The notes: a model not told the origin generated them from the letters alone. DNA of 64,000 nt from Arabidopsis thaliana (GCF_000001735.4 NC_003075.7:3597001-3661000); one strand, 5' to 3'; counted from the first letter of the stretch, positions 20,461 through 32,520 are shown. Translations and numbers: made by a program.

Positions 20461-22030
20461 ACTCCCCCAAATTTAGTCTTTGCTTGCCCTCAAGCAAACA
20501 ATAAAGAACAAGCTGGAGGTGAGGTTTGAAAGTGGGGACTCAGAGCAAAAGCACCAGATAAATTAGATGAAATCAATGTCCAAGTTGGTAGTTCTAAGCT
20601 CCGATATGATCGAATCCTACTAAAAAACGTTAGCCATGCCTTGTTTATTAATCAATCCGCCTCTTATGCTTGACCTATACATGTTTTCAAATCTACCAAT
20701 CCCTTTAACATTCATTAGTTCTGGAACGTGAATCAAGGAATGCATCATCAATTAACTCATTTGGCTAAGGTATAGGTCAAGAGACAAAGATGGTCCCTTG
20801 CAGAATAGGCTTTAGTAACAGGGGATCTCTCAAAAATGATTAAGCTTTAGTAGAATGCTAAAGGTAAGTCCCAAGCTATGCATCCAGAGATAAGATCCCA
20901 TCTACCCAGAGTATAACCAATGAAGCTCTAATGGTAATCCCATCTCCAGTCCCAAATTAAGAACTTAACTCTACCCTTTGCATTGATAAATCTTCTAAAC
21001 CCTTTTTCCAATCATTCTTTTCTTTTCTCTTAACTCTAGGAGAAGCTTTCTCAACACTTTGATACATCTAGCGGATTTTAATTTCTTTAACAACTAATGT
21101 TCCTGTTTTAAATTTTTAAAACCGAGGGCTTTTGCCCTTCTTCATTAGCTAACAAGAACCCTTTTCTTTTCTTTACAAATCCCAAAACGTTTACTAGACT
21201 TTTTCTGCTTCATTACGCTACTTCACCTAGAGTCTTTTACCTTTTCTTATCAATGAATCCACCCTTTTTTGTTTATTTTAGACACATCCCAACCCAAAGT
21301 ATAAGCGCCCACCTAGTCCTATCTAGTCCGGATAACGCGAACTAGAACTACATGAGACACTATCTCTGTCGTTACGAACCTAACAATTTCTACCAAGCTT
21401 AATCGGAACAAGACCTCACAAACACTCACAAGTGATATAGGGCTTGAAAGAAAGTTTAGGTTTGGGTTCGGGTTTAACTGCTCTAATAAGGAGAGTCAGC
21501 TACTTGGATTAACAAGAGTGGTTAAAATGAGTAAGAAAATCCAAGTTTTTTAGGGTATCCATGAGTTCAAAGTTGATGCAGACATAATAATTAAAAATCA
21601 GATTCAGGTTCAAATTGATAGGGAATGGTTTCAAATCATAACAGTGTGATCGAGTAGAGCAATCTAGACATGGTGCAGTTTTACTTCAATTTCATTGACT
21701 ACGCAACATACAATTAGCAACGAGGGCACTAAGTTTATCCGGTGAAAAAAATGCTTACAAGGCTATCTCATCATTATCCCCTATGCATATGCAACAATCC
21801 TAAATGAAACACTCTAGACTCGATCCTAAATGTAATACAACTACATGAACACTCTGTTTTTGAGAAATCTTTTTCTGAAAGTATTGAATTTTTTTTTGTT
21901 TTTCTATGCCTTAGATGAATGCAGACTCAAGAGTACATACAATGCAAAACACATTTCCTGAGTCCTCCCCCAAACTTAAATCACACAGTCCACTGTGTGA
22001 CCAAATTTAAAAAAGAGTACTAAGGACAAA
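20461..22030 (-). other. Athila-A 3' internal non-coding region and PPT
   Basis: About 1.6 kb without coding potential between ORF-1 and the 3' LTR. On minus, the tract AATTTGGGGGAGT (20461-20474) abuts the LTR and is the polypurine tract; the conserved GCTTGAGGGCAAGCAAAG lies just upstream. A second PPT-like tract (AAGTTTGGGGGAGG on minus) lies at 21963-21977 beside a 20-bp palindrome (21981-22000). Confidence 0.65.
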
Positions 22031-22035
22031 ACAAA

Positions 22036-23953
22036 TCACAAAAACAAAATAAAAACATGAGATGGTATAGTACAATGGTGAAGTGAGGCGTTTACCTTAG
22101 TCGAAGAATGAACGAAGTTGGTCGTCAATGGCTGCCTGTGATTGCTCCTAGGCCATTGACGAGTCGTCCTGTTCTGTATAAGCTCCGGCGTGTGGGTACT
22201 CGACCTCATCGGCTCTTTGGCGGCCAGTATTGCTCTAAGGATACTCGACCTCTCTCCTTCTGTTGCGGCCAGCGCCGCGGTCGAGTGATCTCCTCGAGTG
22301 GATAAGGCGTGATCTGCTGCTAGAGCGAACGAGCGTAGCCTTCTTCCTTCTCTTGTGTTCCCGAGACTCGATTGACGAATGTCTAGCAGAGACATGTGAG
22401 ACTCTCTGTTCACTAGGCTTAGGCTTGTGCTGACTTGGCTTAGGCTCATCAAATCTCCTCGATGGCATGTCCTGAGGAGGTTGTCCATGTGGAATAGCTG
22501 TAGTGGGAGAGGAGCAGCTTAGCTTGTCCGTGAGAAACTTGATAGTGTTGAAGCACTTGGTGAGTAACTTATCTTGTTTCTTGCACAACTTCTACAACTT
22601 GCTGTTGTTCATGTGAGCTTCACTCAAACTCTTGCTCCCCCTCGCTGGAGGTACATGCTCACTAAAATGATACATGCTCGTGTCATACTCCACTTCTCTA
22701 GCTTCATCCATCCCATCCTTAGTAGCTTCTTCTGTATGAACATCCTCATTTGTTGGCTGAGCGTTCTCGTAGTAGAGGTTCTCAAGCTCAGGCCTGAAAT
22801 CAATGTTATCTCCCTCTATTATGCGTGTAACCTAAGGACTGGGGAGAAGGATGTTGGCTTTCTTATCTGTAGAGTGCTCAAACTTGAAACGATGCATGTC
22901 GCCAACCATTGCAAACTCCAGGATTTTGTAGTGATGTAGATGCTCAATATTAATTGCCCATGGCTCAAGTCCATCAAATGTGATTGGGACTCCACAAGCG
23001 ATCAGAATCGGTGTCACAACACCTCCTATGCAAAGAGCGCCTCGTGCTCTCTTGTGGTTATTGCTGACAGCCCAGCTCTTGTATCCACACAGGTAGATCA
23101 GAAGAAGTATAGAGAGAGGTGTATCATTCGGTTTCACCTTGGAGAGACATATTGTTCTTGGTTTGGCGGAGAGTGCCTTTGAGAGCCAAAGCGATCATCT
23201 CCATATCAGAATTAGGAATAGTCCCTGTTATCTCTCGGGAGTAGAGGACATTGGCTACAGAACACTGGAAGTACCTGATGACAGGACTGCGTATCTGATT
23301 GCTCTTGGATCTTGAATAATTCAGCGTTACAGAGCTGCCAATGGTGATCCATAAATCTTTTAACTCTTCTCTGTCAAACTTGAGCGTAGTATCTGTTCCA
23401 CTAGGAAAACCAAACAATCCTTCTAAGGGCTTGATTGATAGCATATAATCCTGACCATACACAGAGAATCGCAAGAATCCCAATCCTTCACTTTCCAAAT
23501 CATCAGAGGTCATACCCTGGTAAAGCTCCACAGTGTGGAGAGGAATTGAATCGTTTCTTCTTCATAGGCTCCTTATGGGTAAGCCATCAGAGTGTCCAGG
23601 TGACAACTCTGGTGCATGTGATGAACATCCTCTAGTAATCCAAGCTGTGCCAGCGTAGTCGAGCAGAACTCGTTTAGCTTGAAGAGCCTTATATACTCCT
23701 GAGATGGCAAAACATCAGGTTTGTGCATAAGTTTTGTGGCTTTGTGAGTATGCTCAGGCATTTACCCGTCCTCCAGCTCTTCATCTATCAGCTCATACCT
23801 CTCTCTCATTGCTCTCTTCCCTCGAGCTATCTCAGCTTTTCTCCTGAAGTTATCAAATTCTCTATGTTCTCTTTCTGGTCTTGAAGATGAAGATTCAGCC
23901 TCATCCATGTGATAGTCAGGATCCTTTAACGAACTGTCACTGTAATTGCTCAT
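22036..23953 (-). pseudogene. ATHILA ORF-1 family gene (env position)
   Basis: Minus-strand gene between integrase and 3' LTR. It starts MSNYSDSSLKDPDYHMDEAE (23953), is acidic then arginine-rich, and continues through EYIRLFKLNEFCSTTLAQLG (23690s). Next is the core GLGFLRFSVYGQDYMLSIKP and LEGLFGFPSG (23531-23124), then KPNDTPLSILLLIYLCGYKS and ARGALCIGGVVTPILIACGV (23137-22832). A lysine/arginine- and serine-rich tail runs to about 22100. Frameshifts or stops fall near 23762, 23550, 23130 and 22830. The pattern fits the ATHILA ORF-1 family; its function is unknown and an envelope role is only suggested by position. Confidence 0.7.
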
Positions 23954-24331
23954 GATAGACCTGAAAAAGATTTAGAACTCAAAGCTCAAACGTCAATAGG
24001 TTAGTCTCGGAGAAAACAATAAAACTGGAATTGTTATCAAAAGACTACGGAATGAACCAAGTTGGTCGAGTACAATCTAGTACTCGAGTAAACTAAACCG
24101 TCCCGAGTTCTTCTTTCACGATTTGAATCGAGTAGAACAGAAATCGGTGGTCGAGAAAAGCTGTTGAAGCCGAGTGGCTCTGCTGAATGCTAGCACCAAC
24201 GGTCGAGTGACTTCTTAGTGAACCGGAATCAACGTTTGGAATCTTGAATCGGTGGTCGAGTGGTGGTCAAGTCTACAAGATGAAATCAAGTGATTCTTGA
24301 GGGAAGAAGACGGTGAACTCGATTGCAACGG
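23954..24331 (-). other. Athila-A intergenic spacer left of Tat insertion
   Basis: Non-coding, with several GGTCGAGT and ACTCGAGT copies. Its last about 70 bp resemble 32640-32745 on the other side of the Tat element, so this region probably held internal repeats before the insertion. Confidence 0.55.
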
Positions 24332-24905
24332 TGTTGGAGCTAGATTCCCCTCCAGGAATCCACCTGCGAAAATATCAAGCCAGCCCACAAAAGCCCACCA
24401 AGCCCACTAAGTACAGGACCCACGCAGCTGACGAGCCCACATATGCGAATGGGAATTTGGGCAAGATAAGCCCAGTCACCTGATGCAGGGAGATAAGCAA
24501 ATAATGACCTAGGAACTGACGAGGAGATATTCGCGGAGCGTACCTGATATCTCGGAACTGACCTCCCGAATATCCAGGAGGATCTCCGTAGATCCCGGAC
24601 GGAGCAACCACGTGCGTAGACCTATATAAGGGAGCAAGGACGACTTGGAAGGGACATTCAATCTAGTTCACATTGGCACACACACACTTTTACACTTGTA
24701 ATCTCTTTTCTCATTGTAAAAGCTTTGTCAAAATTAATACAAAAGTCCATTTGTTCTTAGCAATATAACTCTCACGGTTTCAGTGAAGATCTAGCCCTCC
24801 TTTCTCATAATCTTAAGTACAAATCTCTTATGTGGATTTCAGAACCCACGATCATGGATCATTTCCTCCTTTCTCATAATCTTGAAGATCTAGATCATTC
24901 CAACA
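24332..24905 (+). repeat. Tat-1 5' LTR, 574 bp
   Basis: Terminal TGTTGGA and TCCAACA are inverted. A TATA box CTATATAAGG lies at about 24622-24631, and a CACGTG G-box at 24609-24614 precedes it. The expected tRNA-Asp-type PBS after the LTR is not recognisable (CAATTGTGACC follows), which suggests a small deletion there. Confidence 0.7.
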
Positions 24906-24938
24906 CCGAAACTAACACATCAATTGTGACCAACGATC

Positions 24939-26524
24939 ATGGATCCCAATTCATCCAATTCGTCAAGATCTGGCTTACCAGTTCAGATCCCAAACGATGA
25001 CGTTATGGATGGGCACCTCCCAACGGATCTCCCTCCCGAGCCCAGGTTGATGCTATCCATAACACTGACACAGAGAACGTCTCCCAAAACTCTAATTCTT
25101 CTAGATCTGACCAAATCACTCCCCCTCCGCAAACAAGGGGCGAAGAACGAAACGTCACGATACAGCCTCCAAACGGAGATAACCTGGCCAACCTGTCTAT
25201 TGAGGTCCCTCCGCGACCTGCCAGCGAATTAGCCGAGCTCCGCGCAATGATCATGAACTTGATCAATTTAACCAAAAACCAAGAAATTGCGCATCGCAAC
25301 CTCGCCGCGATTGTGGGTCAGCAGAGACGCGATCTCACTCGCATGACAGATGAGGTAGAGCGCGATACCGCGGGTAAGGAGGTCCCCCCCCCCCCCCGCG
25401 AAACTGGGCTTCCTGCCCAGGTCCCCATAGATCTGACAGGTACTATCTCCCCGGCGGTTCCTACTCCGAGAACTCGTCTGGATTTCGCCTCGATAGACGT
25501 CTCACCTCCTATGAACCGGAAACTCGCCTTTTTACAGGCACCTGCGAACGCTCTCGTCGAAAACCTGGTAACAGGAAACAAAACAAGCGCAACGCCTGCT
25601 TTCCCAAGGCTACCGGCCCCATCTTTATTACCGATGGGCTGTTCGCCCCCTAGGTACACGTGGACAAGAAACCAAACAACCTCATCCAGTTCCCGCATTC
25701 CCGGGAACTCAATGCAACAACGGACCTCTATCGCTAATCCACCATCCGTTCCCCGGATACCAGGAAGCGACCTCCTTAACAGGCCCCAAGCACCGGTTGA
25801 TCCGCGTAACGTCGTGGATATGGAAACATTCCACAATTACGCAGCTCAAACAAACGCGAACATGGCTCAAATGCATTCTCGAATGCACCTAGTAGTGAGT
25901 GATGCTCCCGACATAGATCGCGTGATCGAAGAAACCAGGCGCACCCCGTTCAAGGATAGGATCGCTCGTTTTCGCCTCCGAGACGTCAGGAGACTCTGTT
26001 TCCCGGAGTACGACAGAACGAGCGACCCAAAGGCTCATCTGAGATCCTTCCGTTTTGCTATAACACGAGCGTACCTGATAGACGAAGAAAACGAAGCAGG
26101 TCATTGCCGTTTCTTCGCAAAAAACCTCGTAGGTCACGCCCTCGAATGGTTTGCTAGTCTTGAAGGGAACTCCATTGATACCTTCGACCAGCTCGCCGTC
26201 GCTTTCTTAAAACAGTATTCGGTACTTATCGAACAGAGGACGTCCGAAGCCGACCATTGGAGTCTCACTCAACTTCAGAACGAATCCCTGCGATCTTACG
26301 TCAAAAAATTCAAAGCAATCAAATCGAAAATTGCAAACCTAAACGAAGAGGTAGCCATAGCAGCCCTTCGTAACGGCCTTTGGTTCTCCTCTAGGTTCCG
26401 TGAGGAACTCACTGTTAGGCAACCAGTCTCTTTAGACGATGCCCTTCACAAAGCTCTCCACTTCTCCAAAGCCGAAGAGGAGCTCATTGTGCTGGCCTTA
26501 CGATTCAAAGAATCTAAAACGTAA
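24939..26524 (+). pseudogene. Tat-1 gag
   Basis: Starts MDPNSSNSSRSGLPVQIPND (24939), shifts frame before about 25247, then stays open to TAA 26522. The N-terminal part is proline-rich (a 14-C run at 25384-25397 encodes prolines and is a likely slippage or sequencing hazard). Capsid core: APDIDRVIEETRRTPFKDR, RLCFPEYDRTSDPKAHLRSF, LVGHALEWFASL, LAVAFLKQYS, ESLRSYVKKFKAIKSKI, AALRNGLWFSSRFREEL. This matches Retrotrans_gag of Tat elements. No zinc knuckle remains because of the downstream deletion. Confidence 0.85.
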
Positions 26525-27235
26525 AACGCTCCCCTTGCAATTAAGAAACCCTTCAAAAAGGAGAACCAAACGCAGGGGCAGCATACCTTATTCGCAATTA
26601 AGAGAATGCTTCAAAATCCTAAACAAATTCGAAATGAAGCTAAACCCCGAGAAATGCTCTTTCGGAGTTCCCTCAGGAGAATTCCTCGGATACCTAGTAA
26701 CCGAAAGAGGCATCGAGGCCAATCCTAAGCAGATTGCAGCCTTCATCGACATGTCATCGCCAAAAACGGCACGGGAGGTCCAACGACTAACCGGCTGTAT
26801 CGCCGCCCTCAACAAGTTATCCAGGTCCACCGATAAATGCGTCCCTTTCTATCAGCTCCTCCGAAAGGATAAAAAGTTCGATTGGAACGAGGACTACAAG
26901 CAAGCCTTCAAACATTTGAAAGCGTACCTGTCCGAACCACCCATACTTGCAAAACCCGAAGAAGGAGAACCGTTGTACCTGTACACGGCAGTCTCCCGAA
27001 CCGCGATAAGCGGCGTCCTGGTGAGAGAAGATCACGAAGGACAGAAACCGATCTATTACGTTAGTAAAACGTTGATAGACGCTGAAACTCGTTATCCAGC
27101 AATGGAAAAACTAGCACTGGCCGTAGCCATGTCAGCTCGAAAACTGAGACCATATTTTCAATCACATCCCATCGTAGTGATGACGTCTCAACCAATCAGA
27201 ACCATTCTGCACAGTCCAACTCAATCAGGTTGACT
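26525..27235 (+). pseudogene. Tat-1 RT C-terminus and RNase H
   Basis: The gag reading passes at about 26587 directly into LRECFKILNKFEMKLNPEKC, the end of RT (thumb), followed by GVPSGEFLGYLVTERGIEAN, NKLSRSTDKCVPFYQLLRK and an RNase H with LYLYTAVSRTAISGVLVRED and PIYYVSKTLIDAETRYPAME. Protease, integrase-proximal gag and the RT palm with YxDD are missing. LYLYTAVS replaces the usual catalytic Asp context, so the first RNase H may also be inactive. Stop TGA at 27231. Confidence 0.8.
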
Positions 27236-27960
27236 TGCAAAATTGGCTATATAACTAAGTGAGTACGATATAGAATATCGCACCAGAACCAGCCTGAAAG
27301 CACAGGTCCTAGCCGACTTTGTAATCGAGCTCCCGTTAGCGGACCTGGATGGAACCAACTCCAATAAGAAATGGCTCCTCTACGTCGATGGCTCCTCCAA
27401 CCGACAGGGATCCGGAGTAGGAATACAACTCACCTCCCCCACCGTGGAAGTCATCGAACAATCGTTCCGACTCGGATTCAACGCATCAAATAACGAGTCT
27501 CAGTACAAAGCCCTCATTGCTGGCATTAAGCTAGCTCAAGGAATGGGAATCTGCGATATACACGCCCATGGAAGCTAAAGACGAGCGCATGGAAGCGTAC
27601 CTCAAACTAGTCAAAACCTTGATCAAACAGTTCGAATAGTTTGAACTGACCAGGATCCCCAGAGGGGAAAACACCTCTGTAGACGCCTTGGCAACTCTTG
27701 CCTCCACGTCAGATCCTTTCGTCAAAAGAATTATCCCAGTTGAAGGAATAGAACACCCGAGCATCGACCTAACGGTCAAACACGCTGGGACGGAAACCTC
27801 GGCAACTTGCAACTTTACGCGAGTAACCCGAAGCACCACCGCCGCGGCTAGAGCCCTTGTAGTAGCCGCGAAGGCAAATGCAGCGGAGGAAGAGCCGGAG
27901 GTCGGAACCCCCGAACAACCTGCCTCGTACGAACCTGAACCGTACAACGACTAGAGAATC
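27236..27960 (+). pseudogene. Tat-1 second (archaeal-type) RNase H and linker
   Basis: Reads YDIEYRTRTSLKAQVLADFV, KWLLYVDGSSNRQGSGVGIQ and FNASNNESQYKALIAGIKLA. The first catalytic Asp is kept (YVDGSS). The family NNEAEYEAL motif is degraded to NNESQYKAL, losing the key glutamates. A frameshift at about 27570 is followed by ERMEAYLKLVKTLIKQFE, IPRGENTSVDALATLAST and an alanine-rich linker to TAG at 27952. Confidence 0.72.
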
Positions 27961-29027
27961 CCAATCATCGATTACATCGAACGAGGGATCACACCTCCCG
28001 ACAAGTGGGAGACCAGAAAACTCAAAGCCCAGAGCGCAAGGTACTGCGTCATGGAAGGGAGACTGATGAAACGCAGCGTCGTAGGTCCCTACATTGTGTG
28101 TACCTACGGGCAACAAACGAAAGATCTCATGAAAAGCATGCACGAGGGGCAATGTGGTAGCCACTGTAGTGGACGTACCCTCGCCCTCAGAATTAAAAAG
28201 CAAGGTTACTTCTGGCCAACAATGCTAGCCGATTGCGTAGCTCATTCACTCAGGTGCGATAAATGCAAACGACACGCACCTACTCTTCATCAACCTCCTG
28301 AGGAAATGTCCTCGATCTCTTCCCCTTACCCATTTATGAAGTGGTCCATGGACGTCGTAGGTCCCATGGAAGCCTCCGGTGGGAAGAAGAGACTAAAAAA
28401 CCTGCTGGTCCTCACCGACTATTCTACCAAATGGTTTGAGGCTAAAGCCTTCCAACAGGTAACCAAGAAACAAGTCGAGGACTTCCTATGGGAAAACATC
28501 GTATGCCGACACGGCATACCTTATGAGATCGTCACCGATAACGGGACTAACCTCACCTCGGGAAAAATCAAAGCATTTTGCGACAAGTGGAAGATCCGTC
28601 TTACCATATCCACCCCCGTTACCCACAAGGTAACGGACAGGCAGAAGCCGCCAACAAAGTTATACTTAGCAACATCAAGAAAAGACTTGATTCAAAAAAA
28701 TCAATGTGGTCCGACGTGCTCCACGGAGTTCTCTGGGCCTACCGAACCACACCTCGCAAATCAACGCAAGAAACACTGTTCTCCCTTGCTTATGGTTTAG
28801 AAGCAGTAATCCCTGTCGAAACCATGGTACCAAGCGTGAGATTCGCCCGCTACTATAACTCCAATATCAAAATTCGGAGATTCGAAGTGGGAGAGCTTGT
28901 TTTACGAAAAGTGTTCAGCAACACGAGAGAGCTAAACGACGGCGTTTATAAGCTCGTAAAAGTTATCAACGGAGTACCTGAGTTACGGCCTTGGAATGCC
29001 ATTCATCTCAAGAAATACCACGAATAG
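27961..29027 (+). pseudogene. Tat-1 integrase
   Basis: HHCC finger: HEGQCGSHCSGRTLALRIKK, GYFWPTMLADC and RCDKCKRHAPT (about 28139-28280). Core: MKWSMDVVGPM (first Asp) and [17 protein letters not shown] (second Asp). A frameshift near 28620-28635 moves the reading to [19 protein letters not shown], with the catalytic Glu, then [20 protein letters not shown] and a C-terminal [20 protein letters not shown], ending TAG at 29025. Apart from that shift and a stop at 27952 upstream it is well conserved. Confidence 0.85.
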
Positions 29028-30034
29028 GTACTCAAAAACAATCGAACTACGATAAGGCTTGATCCCTTGGCAGGGTACGTAGGCAACTCCTCCCAAGAGC
29101 GTAGCCACCAATTCAATCAAATGAAAAGGGCTTAATCCCCTAACCAGGTATTCAGGCAGTCACCTCCGCAAACGCAATTACCATCTCAACCCTTCTATCT
29201 GTAAGACGAAACTTCAACAAGGGAAATAGACATCGCATCTCCCATCAACGAAGATCAGCTGCTCACCTGACAGTTCAATCTCCCTTCGGTATCAAGCAGG
29301 TCCCTGCTCGATGACCAAACGCCAGATCGTCGCTTGCTTTACCTCCTTTTGTACTTAACAATTTCGAGATAAGAATAAAAGGAAATTTTGATACTCATTA
29401 TCATATTCGCAAAAAACAATCATTTACACTATGATTTAAAACTCATTCGTAATCTTACGATACCTAAAGCCCAACAACCGAACGTTAGCGGATCCATTTT
29501 GTGATCTCGCTTCCAAAAAGTGGACAGTGAAGTAAAACTTATAAGAACACATCACTTCGGCTTCATCGGAGCTCACCTACTACAACCAAATCTAACTCTT
29601 TCGCTATCAACGCATAACATAGTAAACAAGAAAGAAATGAAGGTTTCATTCGCGACCTGGCGATACCACAAGCCTAGCTCCCAAAATCTGGCAGGTCCCT
29701 TGTGTGACCTCACTTCAACAGGTTCCCAAGACAAAACAACTCAAACTCATTCAAAGTTTTAACCTTCGAAGAACATACCATATCACATCCGAAATAATTT
29801 GGATGCGAAACAAGTCCAATTATTATCCGGAACATGGACAAAGCGAGGTGGTCTCGCACCAAAATCAACGAAGTGTCAACACTCGAACGAAAGACAAAAA
29901 ATACTTGCTAAAAAGGATAAAAGCCTTCCCAGGCACCAAGTTCAAAAGGCAATAAACGAAAGGATAAAAGCCTTCCCAGGCATTAAGTCTGAAACAAAAC
30001 ACGAAATCCTAAAACAAACAAGGAGCGAAAGTGA
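29028..30034 (+). other. Tat-1 non-coding region between integrase and antisense gene
   Basis: About 1 kb without a gene. Has the imperfectly repeated GGCTTGATCCC..GGCAGG and GGGCTTAATCCCC..CCAGG blocks just after integrase (29055-29155). A near-perfect direct repeat of AGGATAAAAGCCTTCCCAGG lies at about 29918-29937 and 29962-29981. Such short repeats are common in Tat 3' regions. Confidence 0.5.
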
Positions 30035-32520
30035 TCACTCCCTCGATTCTCCGGCTGGCGTAGCGAAGACAGTACCAGAACCCTCTACGAGACCTCCCGG
30101 AAACGCGTCTTTGTTGCTCCCGAACTCATCTAGGCCAATTGGCGTCCCTTGCTTGTCGACGTCCATCGAACGTACCACCGAAATCTCTGAAACCTGCGGG
30201 AGATCCAACTTGCTTAGAGTAAAGTCTGATACCTCGTTCGACTTGCACCGCGCCTCTAGGTCATCTAGCTCTTCTCGCAGCCTAGGTTTCTCAATGGTCA
30301 GATCAATAGCAGCCTTGGTGATCTGGTCGATCAAAGCCAGGTTCGATTCCACCTCAGCTGCTTGCCCCTCCAGTACCGTGTATTCCTTTTTGGCGACCCA
30401 CTTCTCCTTGATCCCAGCCAGCAGCTTCGAATACGCAGCAGCCAGCTCAACCTTAGCATTGTGAACCGCCTTCTTCGTCCCTTGTGCAATCGAAGTCAGG
30501 TTCACCACCATTTTGGAGAGCTCTTCCCTCTTCTGCTCCAAGCGATGGATCTGGCTCCTCGTCGTCTGCTGGTCGGCTTGCAACCCCTCGAGCTCCATCT
30601 CCATGAACCCGATCTTCTCAGCAAAACCTTTCTCGAGGTCTTTTGAAGTGGACAACTCCATTTTCAGCCTCTCGATCTTCGCCTGAAATAACAATCAGGT
30701 TAGAATCATCAAATCATCGACGAATTATTTATAAACAAGTCAAAACTGAGGTGTACCTGGAACGAGACTTCGCGATCCTAACCAGCCTTCACACTCGACG
30801 TCAGCTCCAGGATGAGGGCCTTTCCTTCTTCAAGCTCGTTCGCCGAGGGGACCTGGCTCAGACGCTGCTCATAGAGAGCAACCAGCTTGTTTGTGGCAGC
30901 TATCGCCTACCGAAAGCAAAACCGAAAGTCACAACTAGCGTAAAGATATAAATTAGAAGGAGACAGTTATCGATAATTACCTGGCCCTCCTTCGCCATCA
31001 TGTCAGCATAGGCCGCCGCCTCGGCCATGTTCTTCACTCCAGGAACCTGGCAGTTCCTCCCTTTGATATGGCGAAGCAGGTTCGCTAACCCAGCCTCGTC
31101 CTCAACGATCGGGTGATCACGATCGTGTGTGTAAGACCAGTGGAAAGGCCTACTTCCCGCGGATCCTCCGCCGGAGTTGGACGTCTGCCTCACTTCCTGA
31201 GACCGGTTTGAAGACCGGCCCCCACCTCTGGAGCCTCGTCCTCCGCCATGGGACTTGCCCGAGGATCGCCTATCTGCGGACGCAGCTGCCTCCGGAGTAA
31301 CAGCCGCAGGTTCCATCCTCTCCTCTCTAGGAGAGGCGACCCTCTGGTCGCTCACGACCAACTCAGCCGCCGGATTCACCTCCGGCTGGGTCCGAGCCCT
31401 CTTCGGAGAGGACGGTGCACCATCAGAACGAACAACTGTAGATGGCCCAAATACCTGAGCGACCTGATTGTTATCCGATTGACCTGCTGCAGCTGAGATC
31501 CCAGCGTTGAGCTCAGGAAGCGAGGGATGAGATGCTGAGGCAGATGCGCTGGAAACAGCTAGAGTGTTTCGAGCCGCAGTCACTGCAACCGACAAATCAC
31601 CGGCACGAGCGGGAGCCCAGGCGTTGACTCGTTGAACACGAAGGCTTGGACGCCTCATTCTTCTGATGAGCGGGAGTTCTGAAGTGGAGCTGGAGTCAGG
31701 AGGAACTGAGTAGATAGAGCACGACATTTGTTAGTAACCAATTCAAGTTGCGCAACTGTCTCAATAACTCGTACTTTTAAAAAAAATAATATATATATAG
31801 CGGAACTCGTACCTATAGGCAGGTTAGCTTCGGGAACCGGTTCAATACGCGAAACCTCTTCGATTGGATCTAGCTGTGCTTCTGGAAGAACGATTGCGTG
31901 AACTGCTGGAGCTACGGGAACTGCTGGAGCTACGGCAAGAGCAGCTACGATGCGATTTCTGCTGAAAGTGGACCAGTCAGTCTGACCACGTCGGAGAAGG
32001 GTTAACAGCTCAAGTTCTGTCTCCGAGAGAGTAACTTCCTTGGTCCTTGCTGCAAATCATAAAAAAAAACGATTACTTTCAATACTAACGTCCAGCAAAA
32101 GCAGTCAAGGATTCGACACAAACAACAAAGAAAAATCAAGAGGCTCAGGTCTCCATCTGACCCAGGTTGGTAGACCAGGTCCTTGTTATCCTCGCGGGAT
32201 CAAAACTGTGCTGGCATTATTCACCTAGGCAGAGCTGAAGCAGGTCATGGCAGCTGAATTCTCTGTTTACTTCCCGAGCCTAGGTGAATAATGCCAGCAC
32301 ATGGCGGACGAAGTTCGGACACATCTGGGGAAAGGCGAGGCCGAGACAATAGAGCATCTCGAGGATACACGCCGGAATTGGGAAAAATAGGCCGCATTTC
32401 TCGAAGAAATTGTCATAAGCACAACACCACCCGACCGGCACGTTCTCAGGATGCAGCGGCGGCCTTGGGAGTATCATATGTACCTCCACCGAAACCTGGC
32501 ATCTCCTCCGGAGGTCGACC
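30035..32520 (-). pseudogene. Tat-1 antisense multi-exon gene (Transposase_28-type plus coiled coil)
   Basis: Runs opposite to gag-pol. The 5' part (32520-32280) reads PENVPVGWCCAYDNFFEKCG, LFFPIPACILEMLYCLGLAF and PQMCPNFVRHVLALF, the putative gypsy type domain also found at 54276-54716. After a fold-back disruption at 32207-32301, exons continue: about 32046-31810; 31727-30981 (proline/serine- and glycine/arginine-rich, then HWSYTHDRDHPIVEDEAGL); 30906-30759; 30684-30035 (long coiled coil, AKIERLKMELSTSKDLEKGF). Introns 30980-30907 and 30758-30685 have GT-AG borders. One TAG interrupts the third exon. Function unknown. Antisense genes of this kind are known in Tat elements. Confidence 0.7.
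32207..32301. repeat. 24-bp perfect inverted repeat with 47-nt spacer
   Basis: Arms 32207-32230 and 32278-32301 are exact reverse complements. They lie inside the antisense gene, so the same coding segment (VLALFT on both strands) appears twice in opposite directions. This looks like a fold-back or template-switch duplication. Confidence 0.9.

Noticed and set aside
25384-25397. 14-C run as a G-quadruplex site
   Set aside because: A single run only; more likely a slippage-prone proline stretch or sequencing ambiguity.
25318-25836. 172-residue minus-strand Gly/Arg-rich ORF
   Set aside because: Shadow of Tat-1 gag, and not in the position of Tat antisense genes.
27531-28203. Minus-strand ORFs over Tat-1 pol
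   Set aside because: Shadows of the integrase linker; no family motif.
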